From positions 10,945,501-11,009,500 of the forward strand of contig CM037459.1 in NCBI GenBank assembly GCA_021014325.1: a stretch of 64,000 bases of DNA, in the 5' to 3' direction. Numbering within the stretch: position 1 is the first letter of the stretch; each line of letters starts with the position of its first letter. Positions 1-12,436 of this stretch are shown one piece after another. A model generated the notes under the pieces. It saw nothing but the letters and a program-made list of their open reading frames with translations, ran no database searches and was not told the DNA's origin. The translations under genes were made by a program, and so were the position numbers. Source of the DNA: Plazaster borealis. Taxonomy: Eukaryota > Echinodermata > Asteroidea > Forcipulatida > Labidiasteridae.

Positions 1-3000
1 AAAACCTTCCTCTTTTCTATTTCTGTTTAGCGTCTGTTTAGCGTCTGTTAAGGTCCTAGTCCTAATGTCCACTGTGCAGCGCTTTGATCTTGCTAATGGC
101 GCTACATAAATACTCATTGTTATTATAATTATTACTATCATTAGAGTATAGGTATATGAAATCATTATAGGTTGCAAGAGTTTCCCCTTTTGCCACATTT
201 CGATGTTCAATCCCCACGTGGACGTTAAACAGTTCCAGTGTTGAGTACAAATGATTATACCAGACTTGCCTGTTGTTATTAACAAACAAAAGCGGATCCA
301 GGGGGAGCCGCAGGGGCACGTACCCTTGGGTAAATTTAATCCCCCAAAAAAGAGGGGGAGGGGAGGGGGAAGCGGGAGGGGAGGGGAAGCGGGAGGGAAG
401 GGTCAAGCAACATTACGCAACAAAAACTAATAATATTGTTGTACAACTGCGCATTTGTTATGGCTACCGCGAAGCCTGTTCCAAAACAGGCCGAATATAT
501 TCAATAGATATTTTTACCCCTGAAAACCAGAAAACTGTTAACCAGATTATACTTACCATTTGGATGAATTTACATACATGATTCCACGTGCGTACCTAAA
601 ACCCGTGGGACAATTTGACGAAGAGACTAATTTTGAGACGGGCTCAACGTCAACAGTGATGCCTTGAACGATGTCATGTCAACAAAAAAAGTGAGATGTC
701 GGCTTTTGTGGGCAATTTTACCATTAACTGTACCGTTTTAACTATGATGTCACCCTTTACAGACTGTGAAGAGGGGTAACCCTGTTTCACCCCCAGGAGT
801 AGGTGGCAACGTGCCCTTGGTGACAGTTGATTTGGGTCGACAGCCCGAATCAGTTAAGTGTAGCCCTCACCTTGAAGTTGCTGTTCAACCTTGTGATGTT
901 AGGCTATAACTCACTAAAAAATTATAATATTTATACATGCAATCTATTTTGTTTAACTTAACGTTGGCGAACTTAATGGTTACGAGCTTAACTTTTCATG
1001 AAACCAATCCACTGGGAAATCATGCCGAATTCCCGAGAAATGGAGTTCATGATGAAATTCATTTTACGTTGCACAGAGACCACAAATATTTAATCAACTG
1101 CTTTATCAAAAGAAATATTAACCCTCCAGACCGTAACAAAATATATAAATAAATAACACCTCATTTTAGTGCTTAATATCAAAATGTGTGTCTGCCTCAA
1201 TCGGTTCCCTGTTGATCAGATCGCGGCCTTTGAGAATGTCAACAGTGTCCGCGATTATGATCTCGTGAACCGAAACGTTTTGCCCACGGTCTCTGTTTCC
1301 CAGAGACACGTTCGGCTCTCTTCATACTTTTAAAAGGAAAAATTCGTTTAAAGTGGAAGAAAAAAACAAATTCTCCACAAAAAAAACAAATTTTATGAAA
1401 AAAAATTATACGAAAGGAAAATGCTTTCGGCCTCCACTTATCGTTGACACAAGTAGTTTCTTCTGTTGATGTGCAATGAGCGATTCACAAAACGAATATT
1501 TATTCCTATTTTTTCATAAGTGGCGCTTGACTTATACTTTTCTTGGTTTTGTAGTTATACTCTGGGGGAAGAATGTGACCTATATACTTTGATTATACAT
1601 AACTTCAGATGCAGTTCAACGGCAGTTCTGTTCCCAAAAATCCTGGACCAGTTGATTCCAGACGAGTCTATGTGCTGTTTAATTAACGTTACCCCTGATA
1701 ACTGTCTTCGAAACTTGTTATCGTTTCCTTAATTCCAACGAGTGTTCATTTGTGGAAGATGTGCTTTACGTTTTTCGAGAAGGGAGCAATTCCTTTTCGA
1801 TAAGATAGTGATAATGGTTAAGCTTCAATGGTAAACTAGAACTGAATTTGTTACGAACAAATACTGGGGTTTCGGCTTTAACAAGGCGAACTATTAAGAA
1901 TTGAATAATGTCTTGGTGACGTAATGTAGTTTGTTAATTAATAAGTTGTCACAGTCCCGATGATGGAGATCGATTGTGGGTCAAGTTAACGAAAATGGAA
2001 CCTGTCGCTTTAGGGCGCTTTTTTATGATGAAATTTCTATTATATTTGAATTTCCAGTTTGGAACAGATGGACCAGTATAAGTTCGGGTCATGTGGGAGG
2101 ATGAAATGTCATGAATGTGGCACTTGTGAGGAGCTAAAATATGTCGTAAAACTATAAATGAAAGATAAAGTACATGTGCTGTAAAAGTACAAGTGGCACA
2201 GAGATTACAGTCACTCCCGTTGTTACGAGCTCGCAAATTACGAGGTTCCTGTTAAAACGAGGTTTTTTGCCGGTCCCGAACTGCCCCGTGCGTGTTTCAA
2301 TGCATCACGGTAGTAGCGAGAACAGGGTTACAACGAGGTAATTTTGTCGGCCCGTTACGAGCAAAACATTGTTTTCAACCCTTTTGTAACGAGAATAATA
2401 AAAAACAAAAACAAAGGATGATACCTTTAACAACCTGAACATCGTCATTGTTGGCTTGTAAGACAATCAATAGAGGTGCTAACTGGACGCTATCGCTAGC
2501 AATACTAATCCGAAACTGGAGTCACGATGCAGCGAGCAGCTTGTTAATTCCAAACTCCGGACAGTGGTGGGATTAGGAGGCTTGCATGGTTTACAAAACG
2601 GGGCAGATTCTATACTAAGTAGGCATTCATCAATTCATGTGAAATCTTCAGAAAAGATACTGATCCATTGAGTTTTACAAGTGCTTGATGTGCATTTTCA
2701 GCAGAAAAACCCCCCACCGCAACTGAAAAGCTAAAACATTTGCGCGATCAATATTTAATGCAACAGCAAGATTTCCCTGGTATCCCGCGTTAGCAATGAA
2801 CCATCTAGCATACACTGGTGGTTACCAATGAAAATCAAGATTCTATTTATTGACTGCTGCGACCGAAGTTTTGCACCGAAACTTCGCTAAACAAGAACAG
2901 CAAGTTAAAATCTCAGACAGTTTTTCAATCATGTAAAATGTAAATTGATTTTATAAATTGACTTTCATACTAAACTAACTCAGTTAAAACAGTTTTATTA

Positions 3001-3408
3001 GCCCAATTTTGTGCTCATTTTGTGCGATACATGCACACACTATGCACACAGTTATCCACTGTATTGCAGCAGCCTTATCTGTGTGTACACAGGCCGTGTG
3101 TGATACGACCGTATGGAACGTACAGCGACAATTACGTGTCATGTACACAGACACGGCGATCGTGCTTTTTTGACGGGCGTTTTTAAATCGGTAATATCGT
3201 CAAGAAATGAACGACAAACACTCAAAACAACTGCTGCTGGATCTAAGTTAGAGGACAAGCTTTCATTTGATGTGTCGTTTGTGTGTTTTAAGACTGTAAT
3301 TCCTGAGATCGAACAATAACAGATTTCACTGGTTAATGCTATGAGAAATGTTCGAATGGAAAAATAATAATAATACGAAAAAGAAAAACAAAATCTCGAC
3401 GAAAACAA
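1..3408. other. No gene recognised; minor repeats
   Basis: Open frames here are short, lack splice or domain context, and match nothing I know. The very start has an 11-bp tandem repeat of a gcgtctgttta unit (about 22-49). Around 1320-1425 there is an A-rich stretch. A G-rich tract is listed separately. Confidence 0.5.
346..402 (+). repeat. G-rich minisatellite, possible G-quadruplex
   Basis: About three imperfect copies of an 18-bp-class unit built from runs of 3-5 G separated by single A or AAGC. There are at least eight runs of three or more G in under 60 bases, which fits quadruplex-forming sequence. An open frame crosses it, but its Gly/Glu-rich translation is a by-product of the repeat. 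Confidence 0.6.
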
Positions 3409-3412
3409 AGGT

Positions 3413-3435
3413 GGTTTCGGCGGATAGCCGAAACC
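3413..3435 (+). repeat. 9-bp-stem hairpin, copy 1
   Basis: GGTTTCGGC and GCCGAAACC form a perfect 9-bp stem with a 5-base loop. The hairpin plus upstream bases (aacaaaggt) recurs on the opposite strand at 36199-36221, so this is part of a dispersed element rather than a chance palindrome. Family unknown. Confidence 0.6.
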
Positions 3436-3478
3436 CCCAACTCACCTTAAGGTAAACATTTATTATGACTCCTATTAT

Positions 3479-3704
3479 AAGCTCCACCCCATCTGAACTT
3501 GAACCCTCCCCGGAGGTATAGTGGGTGTAGCGATGTTTCCATAAAGTATTTTTTCTTTATAATGTGTCTACTTACCCCGACCAACAACCTCATAAGCTCC
3601 ACCCCATCTGAACTTGAACCCTCCCCCAAGGTAGTGGGTGTACCGCAGTTTCCATATACCGTGTTTTTTTTTATACTGTGTCTACTACACCGACCAATAA
3701 CCTC
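3479..3704 (+). repeat. Tandem duplication, 115-bp unit
   Basis: Two adjacent copies starting at 3479 and 3594, each beginning aagctccaccccatctgaac and ending near 'accaac/taacctca'. The two copies have diverged moderately, so the duplication is not recent. The open frames on both strands here simply reflect the duplication. Confidence 0.8.
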
Positions 3705-3782
3705 AATATCTGTTGACTTTGCCATGAACTCCATCTTGCAGCACAGTAAAGAACCTTTGGGTAGAGTGGTTTATAGAGTGAC

Positions 3783-4051
3783 AATTCGTCGCGTGAGAAC
3801 TATAAGGTCCTTAACAAACGTGATGGACAAAAGGTCCTTAACCATTAAAGGTTATAAAACAGTAAATAAAATTTAAAAACCAAACATTAGTGTTTCCTTA
3901 AAACAATCTATTTCAGATTTTCATAAGGAAACATTAATTTCTGATAGTTGTATTTTATTATATTGTTTTATAGGCTTTAAAAAAATGTTTTGTTAAGGAC
4001 CTTTTGTATATCACGTTTGTTAAGGACCTTATAGTTCTCACACGGCGAATT
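3783..4051. mobile_element. MITE with ~60-bp terminal inverted repeats (TTCGTCGCG ends)
   Basis: Left end AATTCGTCGCGTGAGAACTA and a right end that is its near-perfect inverse. The inverted repeats extend about 60 bp and contain two AAGGTCCTTAAC palindromic blocks each. The 269-bp element has no coding capacity. AATT at both ends is either part of the repeat or a palindromic target duplication. The terminal bases match those of the unrelated-looking 656-bp element at 39038-39693. Confidence 0.85.
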
Positions 4052-6598
4052 AATATTGTGCACCAAACATTGTAGAAAACATAAGGCGATCTGCATGATT
4101 TTACACATCCCTGTAGCAAATACACGCTGGAGAGTAAGTGGCTCTACATTACTAGTCAAGTTGCCAACAACTTATGGATGTCCAAATAGAATTTACCGTA
4201 CACCTATGTGTAAGTTTGTGTAAGACTTTTTTGTAGTGGAGGCTCTTTAAATAATGCAGCATTGTTATTAAGAACGGAAAACGCTTGCTTTTGCAATACC
4301 GAGACATTAAGAGGGGAAAAGTAACACTAGGCTAAGGGTTACTTGATACCTGTTAAAGTAACCTCATGGATTCGTTAACTGTGAACTATGTCCTTTATAT
4401 GGTATAAGTTGCATCCCTCTGTAGCCACTTTATTTCACAAAAAGAGTCTATTCTGTCTTAGTTAAATAACAAACCTACTCACACTGTACTTATTAATGTT
4501 TTGTAGTCCAATTGTGTTTTTGTTTGTCCGGGCATACCTACCACAAGCTTTGGCTTTTCTGGCTATGCCCACATTTTCAATTATCCTCTTACTGTTCTTT
4601 GTTGTTGTTATGATGATTCTCTTTTGGAGTGGAAAATGTTGAAATGGAACAAATGAACACAATACAGCTTAAAGAATTAGACGATCCGTTCAGATAATTC
4701 AAACAACTATAGCCGTGCTAGCCGGCTTTATGTGCTTGAACTCCAGCTGTTGAGAAAACCATAGCACTTTATTAACAATGATGAAAAGAAATATGGAATA
4801 AAAGCCTTTCATGCACTTTGCCCAAAAAATCCAACCCCATTTCCGGAGACCGTAATATAATTGGTATTAAATAGTGGTATGGTATCGATCCAAAGTTGAG
4901 GCACCGTAAAACGTCCTTCGGGAATCTTAACGTCAGTTATTGCCACTTGAAGTGTATTTCATTGTGTAACTAAACCATTGGTATAATCACAATGAACGCA
5001 TTATAAATATATATCACACCAAGATGGCCAGCCTTTTGTTCGGATAATCTGAGTAGGATCCGTCGTCTTCAAGTGGGTTTGAACCGTTCTCCGCTCTTCA
5101 TTGGTGTACTTTTAATAAAAGGTTGCAATGACTGGACCACTTATACACAATTACTGGTAAAACAATCAGTGTGTATTAAAATCTATTCGTTATTTGGGTG
5201 AGATCTACCATAAAATCTCGCACAAAGCACATATCACGAGATGGGTTGGGAAAATGTTAATCTGAAATTAATATGCTATTAAAAGCTCTTCAAAGAGTTA
5301 TACATGAGCTTCTAGAAGCTGGGTGTTGTACAGGCACAATAATTATGACAAAGAATAAACTGTACTGCTCATAAATTACGTAAAGTGATGAAGTATAATC
5401 TAAACAAAAACATTGTCTTAATGATACTAAAATGGTACATAAATTGGTCTGTAAAATATTTCAGCCAGGAATGTTTAATCGAGTATGGGCTCTCCATAAA
5501 GTTGTTATATCATTACAATCGATTAATTCACAAAACAATTTAGGTTACGCTTCGTTAAAATGCTAATTCCGCTAATTTGTCTGCCATAAAGGCTGCAAAA
5601 CGATAATATATATTTAAGGAAAGAAATGGTCTCCCTTGGAGACTCTAAAGTATTCACGAGTCGATCACCGTTCACGGAATAAACAAAAGGGTGCATGTCT
5701 CGGCAATTCCATCACCTCAGGCAGCCACAGAATACATCTGACATTTTAAAAACGTCCATATATGACATCAAACTTCTGCTTTTGGGTGGAAATTTTTGTT
5801 CAGAGTCCCACGCAGATTTCCCGCATTTGTTGATGTACCCGGAGAAACAAAAAGTTACACGAGTATTATGAGAAACTCTTTCAACCAGGATGGGCGATTC
5901 GCTAAGTGAATATTAACACGTCCCTGATGGGAGAAAGGAAACGATCCCCGTGTTTTCATTTACACAGCTGCCTATCCCACGGCCCAGAGGCAACGATGTA
6001 ACCTCGCTACTCGTCGGCAAGCGTCTTATCCTCATCGTGCATCGCGTCTTAACGAAGCATAATATAGAGGATTTCCCGAGGCTCATAAGCGGACGGAATG
6101 ATAACGCTTGTGGATACACGGAGCGCAAGGCTTGCACATAAGAAGGATAAGGTTGGAGTATGAGGGGCACAATGGAAAACAATCATTATTTAAACGGCAA
6201 GTAACGGGACCATCCCCTCCCGTTTTACTAGTTTCCGTATCCATTAAGGTGTCAAATATGATACAAAGTCTGTTAAATTTTCAAGTGCTGTAACGGGAAA
6301 ACGTTAACTTAAAATTAATTAACGGCACGACAACAAATAGTAAAGTTTGTACTTCTTGTAAGAGTGGCGGTCACCTATCTAATGCGTTATAAGACACACA
6401 CGTGGCAAGTGTACACAAACCAAGCTGTCATGGCTTTTTCTGCAAGGTGTAGGCCCTAATGTCAATGAGAGAGAAATAAATATAACAACATGTAACCGGT
6501 ACTCACTATTGGATCCGATTTACATGTCATGAAGCGATGGAACGGCAACTGGCACACCCATGCATGTGAAAGTCGATCTGTTTAATCAGAGACTTCTC
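4052..6598. other. No feature recognised
   Basis: AT-rich sequence. A hydrophobic open stretch near 4500-4630 and overlapping short frames at 5913-6293 match nothing and show no exon borders I could justify. Confidence 0.4.
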
Positions 6599-6982
6599 TT
6601 AAAGGCACTGAACAACTGCTGAACACGTTTGGAAATTGTCAAAGACCTGTGTTCTCACTTGGTGTATCCCAACATATGCATAAAATAACAAGCCTGTGAA
6701 AATTTGGGCTCAATTGGTCATCGAAGTTGCAAGAAAATGATGAAAGAAAAAACACTCTTGTTGTACAAATTTGTGTGCTTTCAGATATGATTAAAATTTC
6801 TTTCAAGAAGTTTTTATTATTTTAGTGAGAAATTACCTCTTTCTCAAAAACTACGTTACTTCATAGGGAGTCGTTTCTCACAATGTTTTATACTATCAAC
6901 AGCTCTCCGTTGCTTGTTACCAAGTAAGTTTTTATGCTAATATATGTTTTGAGTCATTACCAAACGTGTACGATACCTTTAA
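6599..6982 (+). mobile_element. TTAA MITE, family A, copy 1
   Basis: Bounded by TTAA on both sides, with inverted ends AGGCACTG... and ...cgtgtacgataCCT. It belongs to the family also at 27432, 43180, 49440 and 59387. Non-coding; TTAA target duplication and end structure resemble piggyBac-type MITEs (inference). The left end carries a small local duplication (aac-aactgctg-aacacg). It abuts the related element at 6979-7375 and shares its TTAA. Confidence 0.88.
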
Positions 6983-7375
6983 AGGGAATTAGCATACGTT
7001 TGGTTATCACTCTTACAATTAATGCCAATAAAAACCTACTTGGTTAGAAATACAGCCGGTCTAGATAGTATAAAGTATTTTAAGAATCATTTCACTTCGA
7101 AATAATGTGGTTATGAAAAAATATCAGTTTTTATCCCCAAAAATTTGAATCTGAGAAACGTCACTGTCAGATACGTTTATCAGATTGTATATTCCAATCA
7201 CGGATTTTTCTTCTACTTGGAAATAGCCGCTCTGGATTGTTGGCGATATCTAAAAAAGAAAACACCTTTTGAAATTGAAAATGTACAGGTTAGGTTTCTT
7301 GCATGTAAATCTACATTTATATATATGATAAAAACATCCGAACGGTTCAAAAGAAAAGGTATACTTTCCCTTTAA
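6979..7375 (+). mobile_element. TTAA MITE, family B, copy 1
   Basis: TTAA-bounded. The left subterminal ~100 bp resembles the inverted right end of family A (tttggt-tatcac, aatgccaataaaaac, tacttggtta). The centre holds a decayed version of the AATCTGAGAAACGTT hairpin that is perfect at 26754-26793. The 76-codon open frame inside is not a gene. Confidence 0.8.
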
Positions 7376-7566
7376 GCTTTGTTCTCGCATAATTCATTCT
7401 TCTTGTTATCGACGTCCCCATTGGTAGACACGCTTTACTAATATAAAAAATGGGCGACAAACCACATTGAGCTACAGACCTCTGGAAGTGCCATCCGAAT
7501 TGACGAGATCCTGCCATGGGCTTAATTTATGTTGGGATGAAGACGACCCTATCATTCTGAAATAGT

Positions 7567-7617
7567 TATCTCGGGACGTCTACATATTTTCCTGTACGGT
7601 GTTGCCGTCCCGAGATA
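7567..7617. repeat. 12-bp perfect inverted repeat around 27 bases
   Basis: TATCTCGGGACG (7567-7578) and CGTCCCGAGATA (7606-7617). It could be a very short MITE relic or a hairpin. No second copy was seen in the window. Confidence 0.6.
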
Positions 7618-8041
7618 AATTATGTCAGGTTTTCAACAATTTGGATGTCACTTTAAGAGCTACGTACTTTAAATCGGCGTCAAATTGCATGACTCTGTAT
7701 ATAATTCCCAAGGAATTATGCGCTTTACAGGGCACCGCAAGCGACTAATTCTGCGCTAAGCGAGCGATGAAATTGGGCTTAGATCAGATCCAGCCAATGG
7801 ATTGTCTCTGTAAAAAAAAAGGGCCATTCTCACCCCGTTCAATCCCTTTAAGACAACTTTAAGCAGAGCAATTTCGGGGCAATCACTTCTTCCGAAGAGA
7901 AGTTTCAGATTAGAATGTGAACCAGTTATCGAAATTAAATTGGGTTCAGGGTTGTCTCTTTCATTCCAAAATGCAATTTCAGTTAAGACTAGCATTGAAG
8001 TTGAACTTTTACGACGGGCGTATAAAATCGCTCATTATGTG

Positions 8042-8400
8042 GCGTGTCGTGGCCGAGCGGATAGAACACCGAACTCAAGCTCTGGTGTTTCTGATCAGCA
8101 GAGTGTGGGTTCGAATCCCAGTCGTGACACTTGTGTCCTTAAGCAAGACACTTAACCACATGTTTCGTCCTTCGGATGGGACGTAAAGCCGTTGGTCCCG
8201 TGTACTAGGATTGGTAGTGCACGTAAAAGAACACAGAACACTTATCGTGGAAGAGTAGGGGTTTAACCCCGGTGTTTCTGGTTCACATTGCAAGCACCCT
8301 TATTTACAGGTTTCCTCAGGCTTGCGAGCTACAGTGATTAAGTTCACTTGTGAGGCATCCTTGGTTTCATTACCAGAAATATATAATAATAATAATAATG
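8042..8400 (+). mobile_element. tRNA-Leu-derived SINE, full length
   Basis: The head resembles tRNA-Leu(CAA): A box TGGCCGAGCGG (8050-8060), actCAAgct anticodon region, B box GGTTCGAATCC (8108-8118), and closing acceptor-like bases. It is followed by a shared body (cttaagcaagacacttaacc, gggacgtaaagccgt) and an (AAT)n tail at about 8385-8400. Pol III would transcribe such elements; mobilisation needs a LINE partner. Best of the copies in the window. It is not a functional tRNA gene because of the body and mismatched acceptor stem. Confidence 0.9.
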
Positions 8401-10630
8401 TTTACGCAGGTACGCAGAACAACTGTTTGAACTGTCACGAGACCCACTTTAAATACTCAAAACGCCGTAGTCGTCTAGCCTAACATTTCGGCAGCGTTTG
8501 TTTGAGATTTAAAAGACTGTGCAAGTCTCGCCCGTATTCGATCATTTTTTGGACTATTGGTTCCACGTCCATTGCTTTAACGCGACAAGGAAACAAACTT
8601 GCGCACTTTAACTGATCCGAATATTCAAATACGCGCGAGACTTACACGTTCTATAGTAAATGAAAAGTTGTCATCTCTCACAACAAAAAGTTTTGTAGCT
8701 GAATATTTGTTGACTTCAATTACAAAATACATATCCATATGTTATACATTGTCACCATGCAGAGCCTAAAACCCTTCAACTGAAGAAGCATCACTTCTAT
8801 CCATTGTATAATTCTGGGTATTAATATAATTAACAAAAACAGCTACTTTGATTTAATCCTTGAATATTATACAATATTATGCAAGACAACTGAAACACGC
8901 ACTGACACAAGTAAAGCGAAATGTCATGTTACAAAGGAAAAGCATAAGGAAAAAAATATAATAATAACAGCGCGAACTAAAAATCAATGAAAATCAGGCC
9001 ATTCGGTCACTCGTCACGTCTGCGGGTAAAAGCCAAATCTTATTCGGGCCTATACATGGCGGAAATGCTCTTGTCCGCAGCACGGACATAATAAGTCTTT
9101 CCGAAGACTGATTCAAAATTTGAAAGTAATAATTTATTCCCAAGCTGTTTTTAATTGTTCAAACATTGTCGAACAAGATTTCATAGCATCAAACGTGCAC
9201 AGCTCAATTGTAGCAATAAACCTATAATATTAGTGTTACTCAAATGAATACTTTCGAACACAATTAAACAACTGTGGCCTCGGCAAGTGGATCAAGAGTT
9301 TTACTTCTCGACCTTGTTTTCATTTCAAGTTAAGCCATTTTAAGAAAAATGATGTTCTACATTGTAACCATGAGAGCATTATGTAAAGATCGTAGGAATA
9401 TACCCACTCATTTTTGATCAATTGCCGCGTGTTTACAAAGGGGCGCCAAATAATCGGGTTACCCTATTTGCCAAAGGGGCTCGAGGTTCCCTACTATCAA
9501 GGTGCGTTAGAAAACAAAATTTCGACTTGAAATAAATTAAGAAGGGTAGTGCATGTTCGCAATACTGCTTCCTAAAAGCGACGACTTGTTGTCTGAATTT
9601 TAAAAACAAAAAATGCTGATGATTGTGGAGAAGTTTTGCACAGGAGGGAATAACAGTTTTGACACATTTCAAATATCCATTACAGATGCCTTTACCAATT
9701 TGTAATAAAGACAAGCTAAATAGGTTACAAACAAAGTTCAGAATTGGTGATCATCGCGGACAAATTAGTTAGTTTCAGTCTGAGAGCTCTTAGATTATTA
9801 CACTCCTACGGTACCAATAAACTCCAAAGAGATGTTCGTCTAAACTTCAATCAAATGAGAGACAGTAACATTTCAAGTTCTCCAGAATCTTCAACGGTTA
9901 ATTTGATTCCACACAAGCAATCAATATTAATCATATTAACAACATGAACAAAAATGACAAAACATATATTTAAAATCCCATAGTTTTCTTCTTCCTACTA
10001 AAAGATGACCGCCAAATTCTATGATTTTCGAAGGTTGGCTGTCTGATGTGTTTTTTGAAAACGAGAGAAAATTAAATTGTGTGGAATTGAACAATTTACT
10101 CCTCCAATAACTCTTACTTGCATTATTACTTAAATTGATTTCCCTGTACAACAAAACAAAAACAAAAACTGTGTTTGATTTTATTGTTGAGATGAAGGTT
10201 TCATTATTAGTCAACCGTGTTGAATCTACACCAGTTACCCACATCCACTTGGTCTAAAGACTACAGAATATACAGAATGCCTCGAGTGTATTCCTCACCT
10301 CTGCATAAAGAGGGCAGTAGGCCTACCTTTACCATTACGGTTCTGTCAGATTTGATTTACATGAACGATTTATATCAACCGATATAGCGATTGGTTTTAG
10401 TCTATGACCTGCAAGTCACCTATCATTTTCAGTTGGCCCATTTTAATTGTAGCTGCAACATCCTATGACACGGCTATTATGAACTGAACACGTTCGGCTA
10501 AAGGGTTGTTTTACCTCTTTACTTTTGGTACGCGACAGTCTGTAACTGTTGTTTCTATAGGTTGATGTGCATACATTTGATGTGCCATGTTTGGTTCTAT
10601 AGGGGCTACAAAATGTATCAAACCAATTAC
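8401..10630. other. No feature recognised
   Basis: AT-rich, only short chance frames (for example 9433-9714 and 9936-10244, minus strand), none with recognisable domains. Confidence 0.4.
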
Positions 10631-10638
10631 CCCCCCCC

Positions 10639-10666
<28 letters not shown>
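10631..10666 (+). repeat. C8-A28 homopolymer tract
   Basis: Eight C followed by 28 A. A poly(A) this long could be an old retrotransposon tail, but no element body was recognised upstream. Confidence 0.7.
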
Positions 10667-10669
<3 letters not shown>

Positions 10670-10876
10670 ACGCTAAAATGTATATATAAATTTTATGTTT
10701 TTTGTTTTTTTGTATGTTATCAATTTGAAATTGTTGTATTACCTCCCGTAGCTCATTGTATCCGTTATATGATAACAGTATTTATTGGAGCTTGTTTTAT
10801 TTGATGTATGTTGTTGCTGATGTTGTTGTTGAATAAACGGAGTAGTTGAACTCCACATCAAGAAAAAAAAGGGAAA

Positions 10877-10923
10877 CAATAAATAAATAAATTAATTAAT
10901 TAATTAATAAATAAATAAATAAA
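10877..10923 (+). repeat. (AAAT)n/(AATT)n microsatellite
   Basis: Run of aaataaat and aattaatt tetranucleotides. Confidence 0.9.
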
Positions 10924-12436
10924 TCCACGAATTTGAAATTTTCGTTTAATCCTCGAGATTTGTTATAGGCCTAACACATGGATTATCAAAACATATGAAA
11001 AAACACAGATTTGTTAAACAAAAGATTAAACAAAAGATTTGTTATAATACATTGTAAGCCTTTAAAGACAAAAAACATAAGATTTAAGATTAAACAAAGG
11101 ATCAAATAACAATACAAAACAAAAAAAAGTGTTTTTTAATAACACATGGTTAAAACCTTCTAGAAATATAACAAAAAATTAATACATTTGAAAAATAACA
11201 ACACAAACATATAAAAATAACCATCACCAACATAATAACAACTACAGTGAAAATGCAACCTTAGTGAAGCACCGTAATTGGCAGGGCATTCAAGTAAGTC
11301 CAGTTCAAGTTATTCCACACAAAAAAATGCTTAGGAAATACAAACGGCAACAAAAGAAAAGTAAGCAAAGAAGAAGAAGAATTCATACAAGCAAGAACAA
11401 AATAACTATACACAATCCGCCAATGTTTCGTTAATAAGTAGGCCTACACCGTTAGTAGGTTCACAAATAATACTCAAATAGCAATTTGAGGTTAAACTAA
11501 TTTCATTCAATCTAAATGGAAGATTGATGCACTCATTTATTAGTCAGTTTTGCTTCACGGGTTTGGTGATGTTTTCAGACCTGAGATACAATTAAGCTTC
11601 AATTAGAGAAACTCTTGAAACTCAGCCAACGGTTTTGATTGTAAATGAAACGATTTTCAGATAGAAACGGACAATATTGACTCTTGCCTTTATAAGATGA
11701 ACACACAAACTATTGTGGAGTATTCTACGGGATTTCAGAAGGGAGCGTGTTCGACTGTCACATGATTAGGGAAGTAGGAAATTGCTTTTCTTCACCTTGG
11801 GTATTCCACGGCCTCGCTTCAATTTCATTGACATGGAAAAGGCTTACTTTTCGACCATCTCCGAACAGAATTCAAGTCAGAAGTTTCATAATGACTTTTA
11901 TTTGTGCCAAGCTTTGACCTAGAATGATGTTGATACAAATTTGAGAGATTGATTAACCTTCATGCGCTGTTTAAGTTCCATGTCCACGGGTAAATTATAG
12001 TAAAATGTTTAGCAATGTGGACAAAATACAAGTGTTTACGGGCTCCGTACATTGCGAGGAAATTAAACATCATTTCGTTCCCTCGAAATAATTGAGCGGC
12101 TACGCGGCTCTTGATATGCAATTTATTTTCCAAGTATCATTTCAAGATGGCCGTAGAGCTTACATCCTGTTTTGTTGTTGATGTTTTTTCGGAAGGGGGA
12201 GTAACAAAATGTTAATTTCATGTATAAAGTTTAGGGCTGTCAATCACTCTAATGGGCAATGCTATTATTTGTTTCGATCAAATAAGAGAGTCACTGACAT
12301 ATACAACTGTATAATTATATAGTTGTCAGAGAATTCTGAAGAAAGAAAAATCAAAATAATAGTTTTCATATCCCGAAAATTCGATTTGCAAATCAAGGAC
12401 TACGTACCAGGTCATAGTTTCGTCCTTTAGAAACAA
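10924..12436. other. No feature recognised
   Basis: A-rich on the plus strand up to about 11430, then mixed sequence. A single cgttccctcgaaata motif near 12078 matches the palindromic array that follows at 12437. Confidence 0.4.

Noticed and set aside
4500..4630. Possible transmembrane exon on the plus strand
   Set aside because: Hydrophobic translation arises from T-rich DNA; no splice sites or homology that I can support.
8050..8125. Functional tRNA-Leu gene
   Set aside because: A and B boxes are good, but the acceptor stem pairs poorly, and the sequence continues into a SINE body with an (AAT)n tail and related copies.
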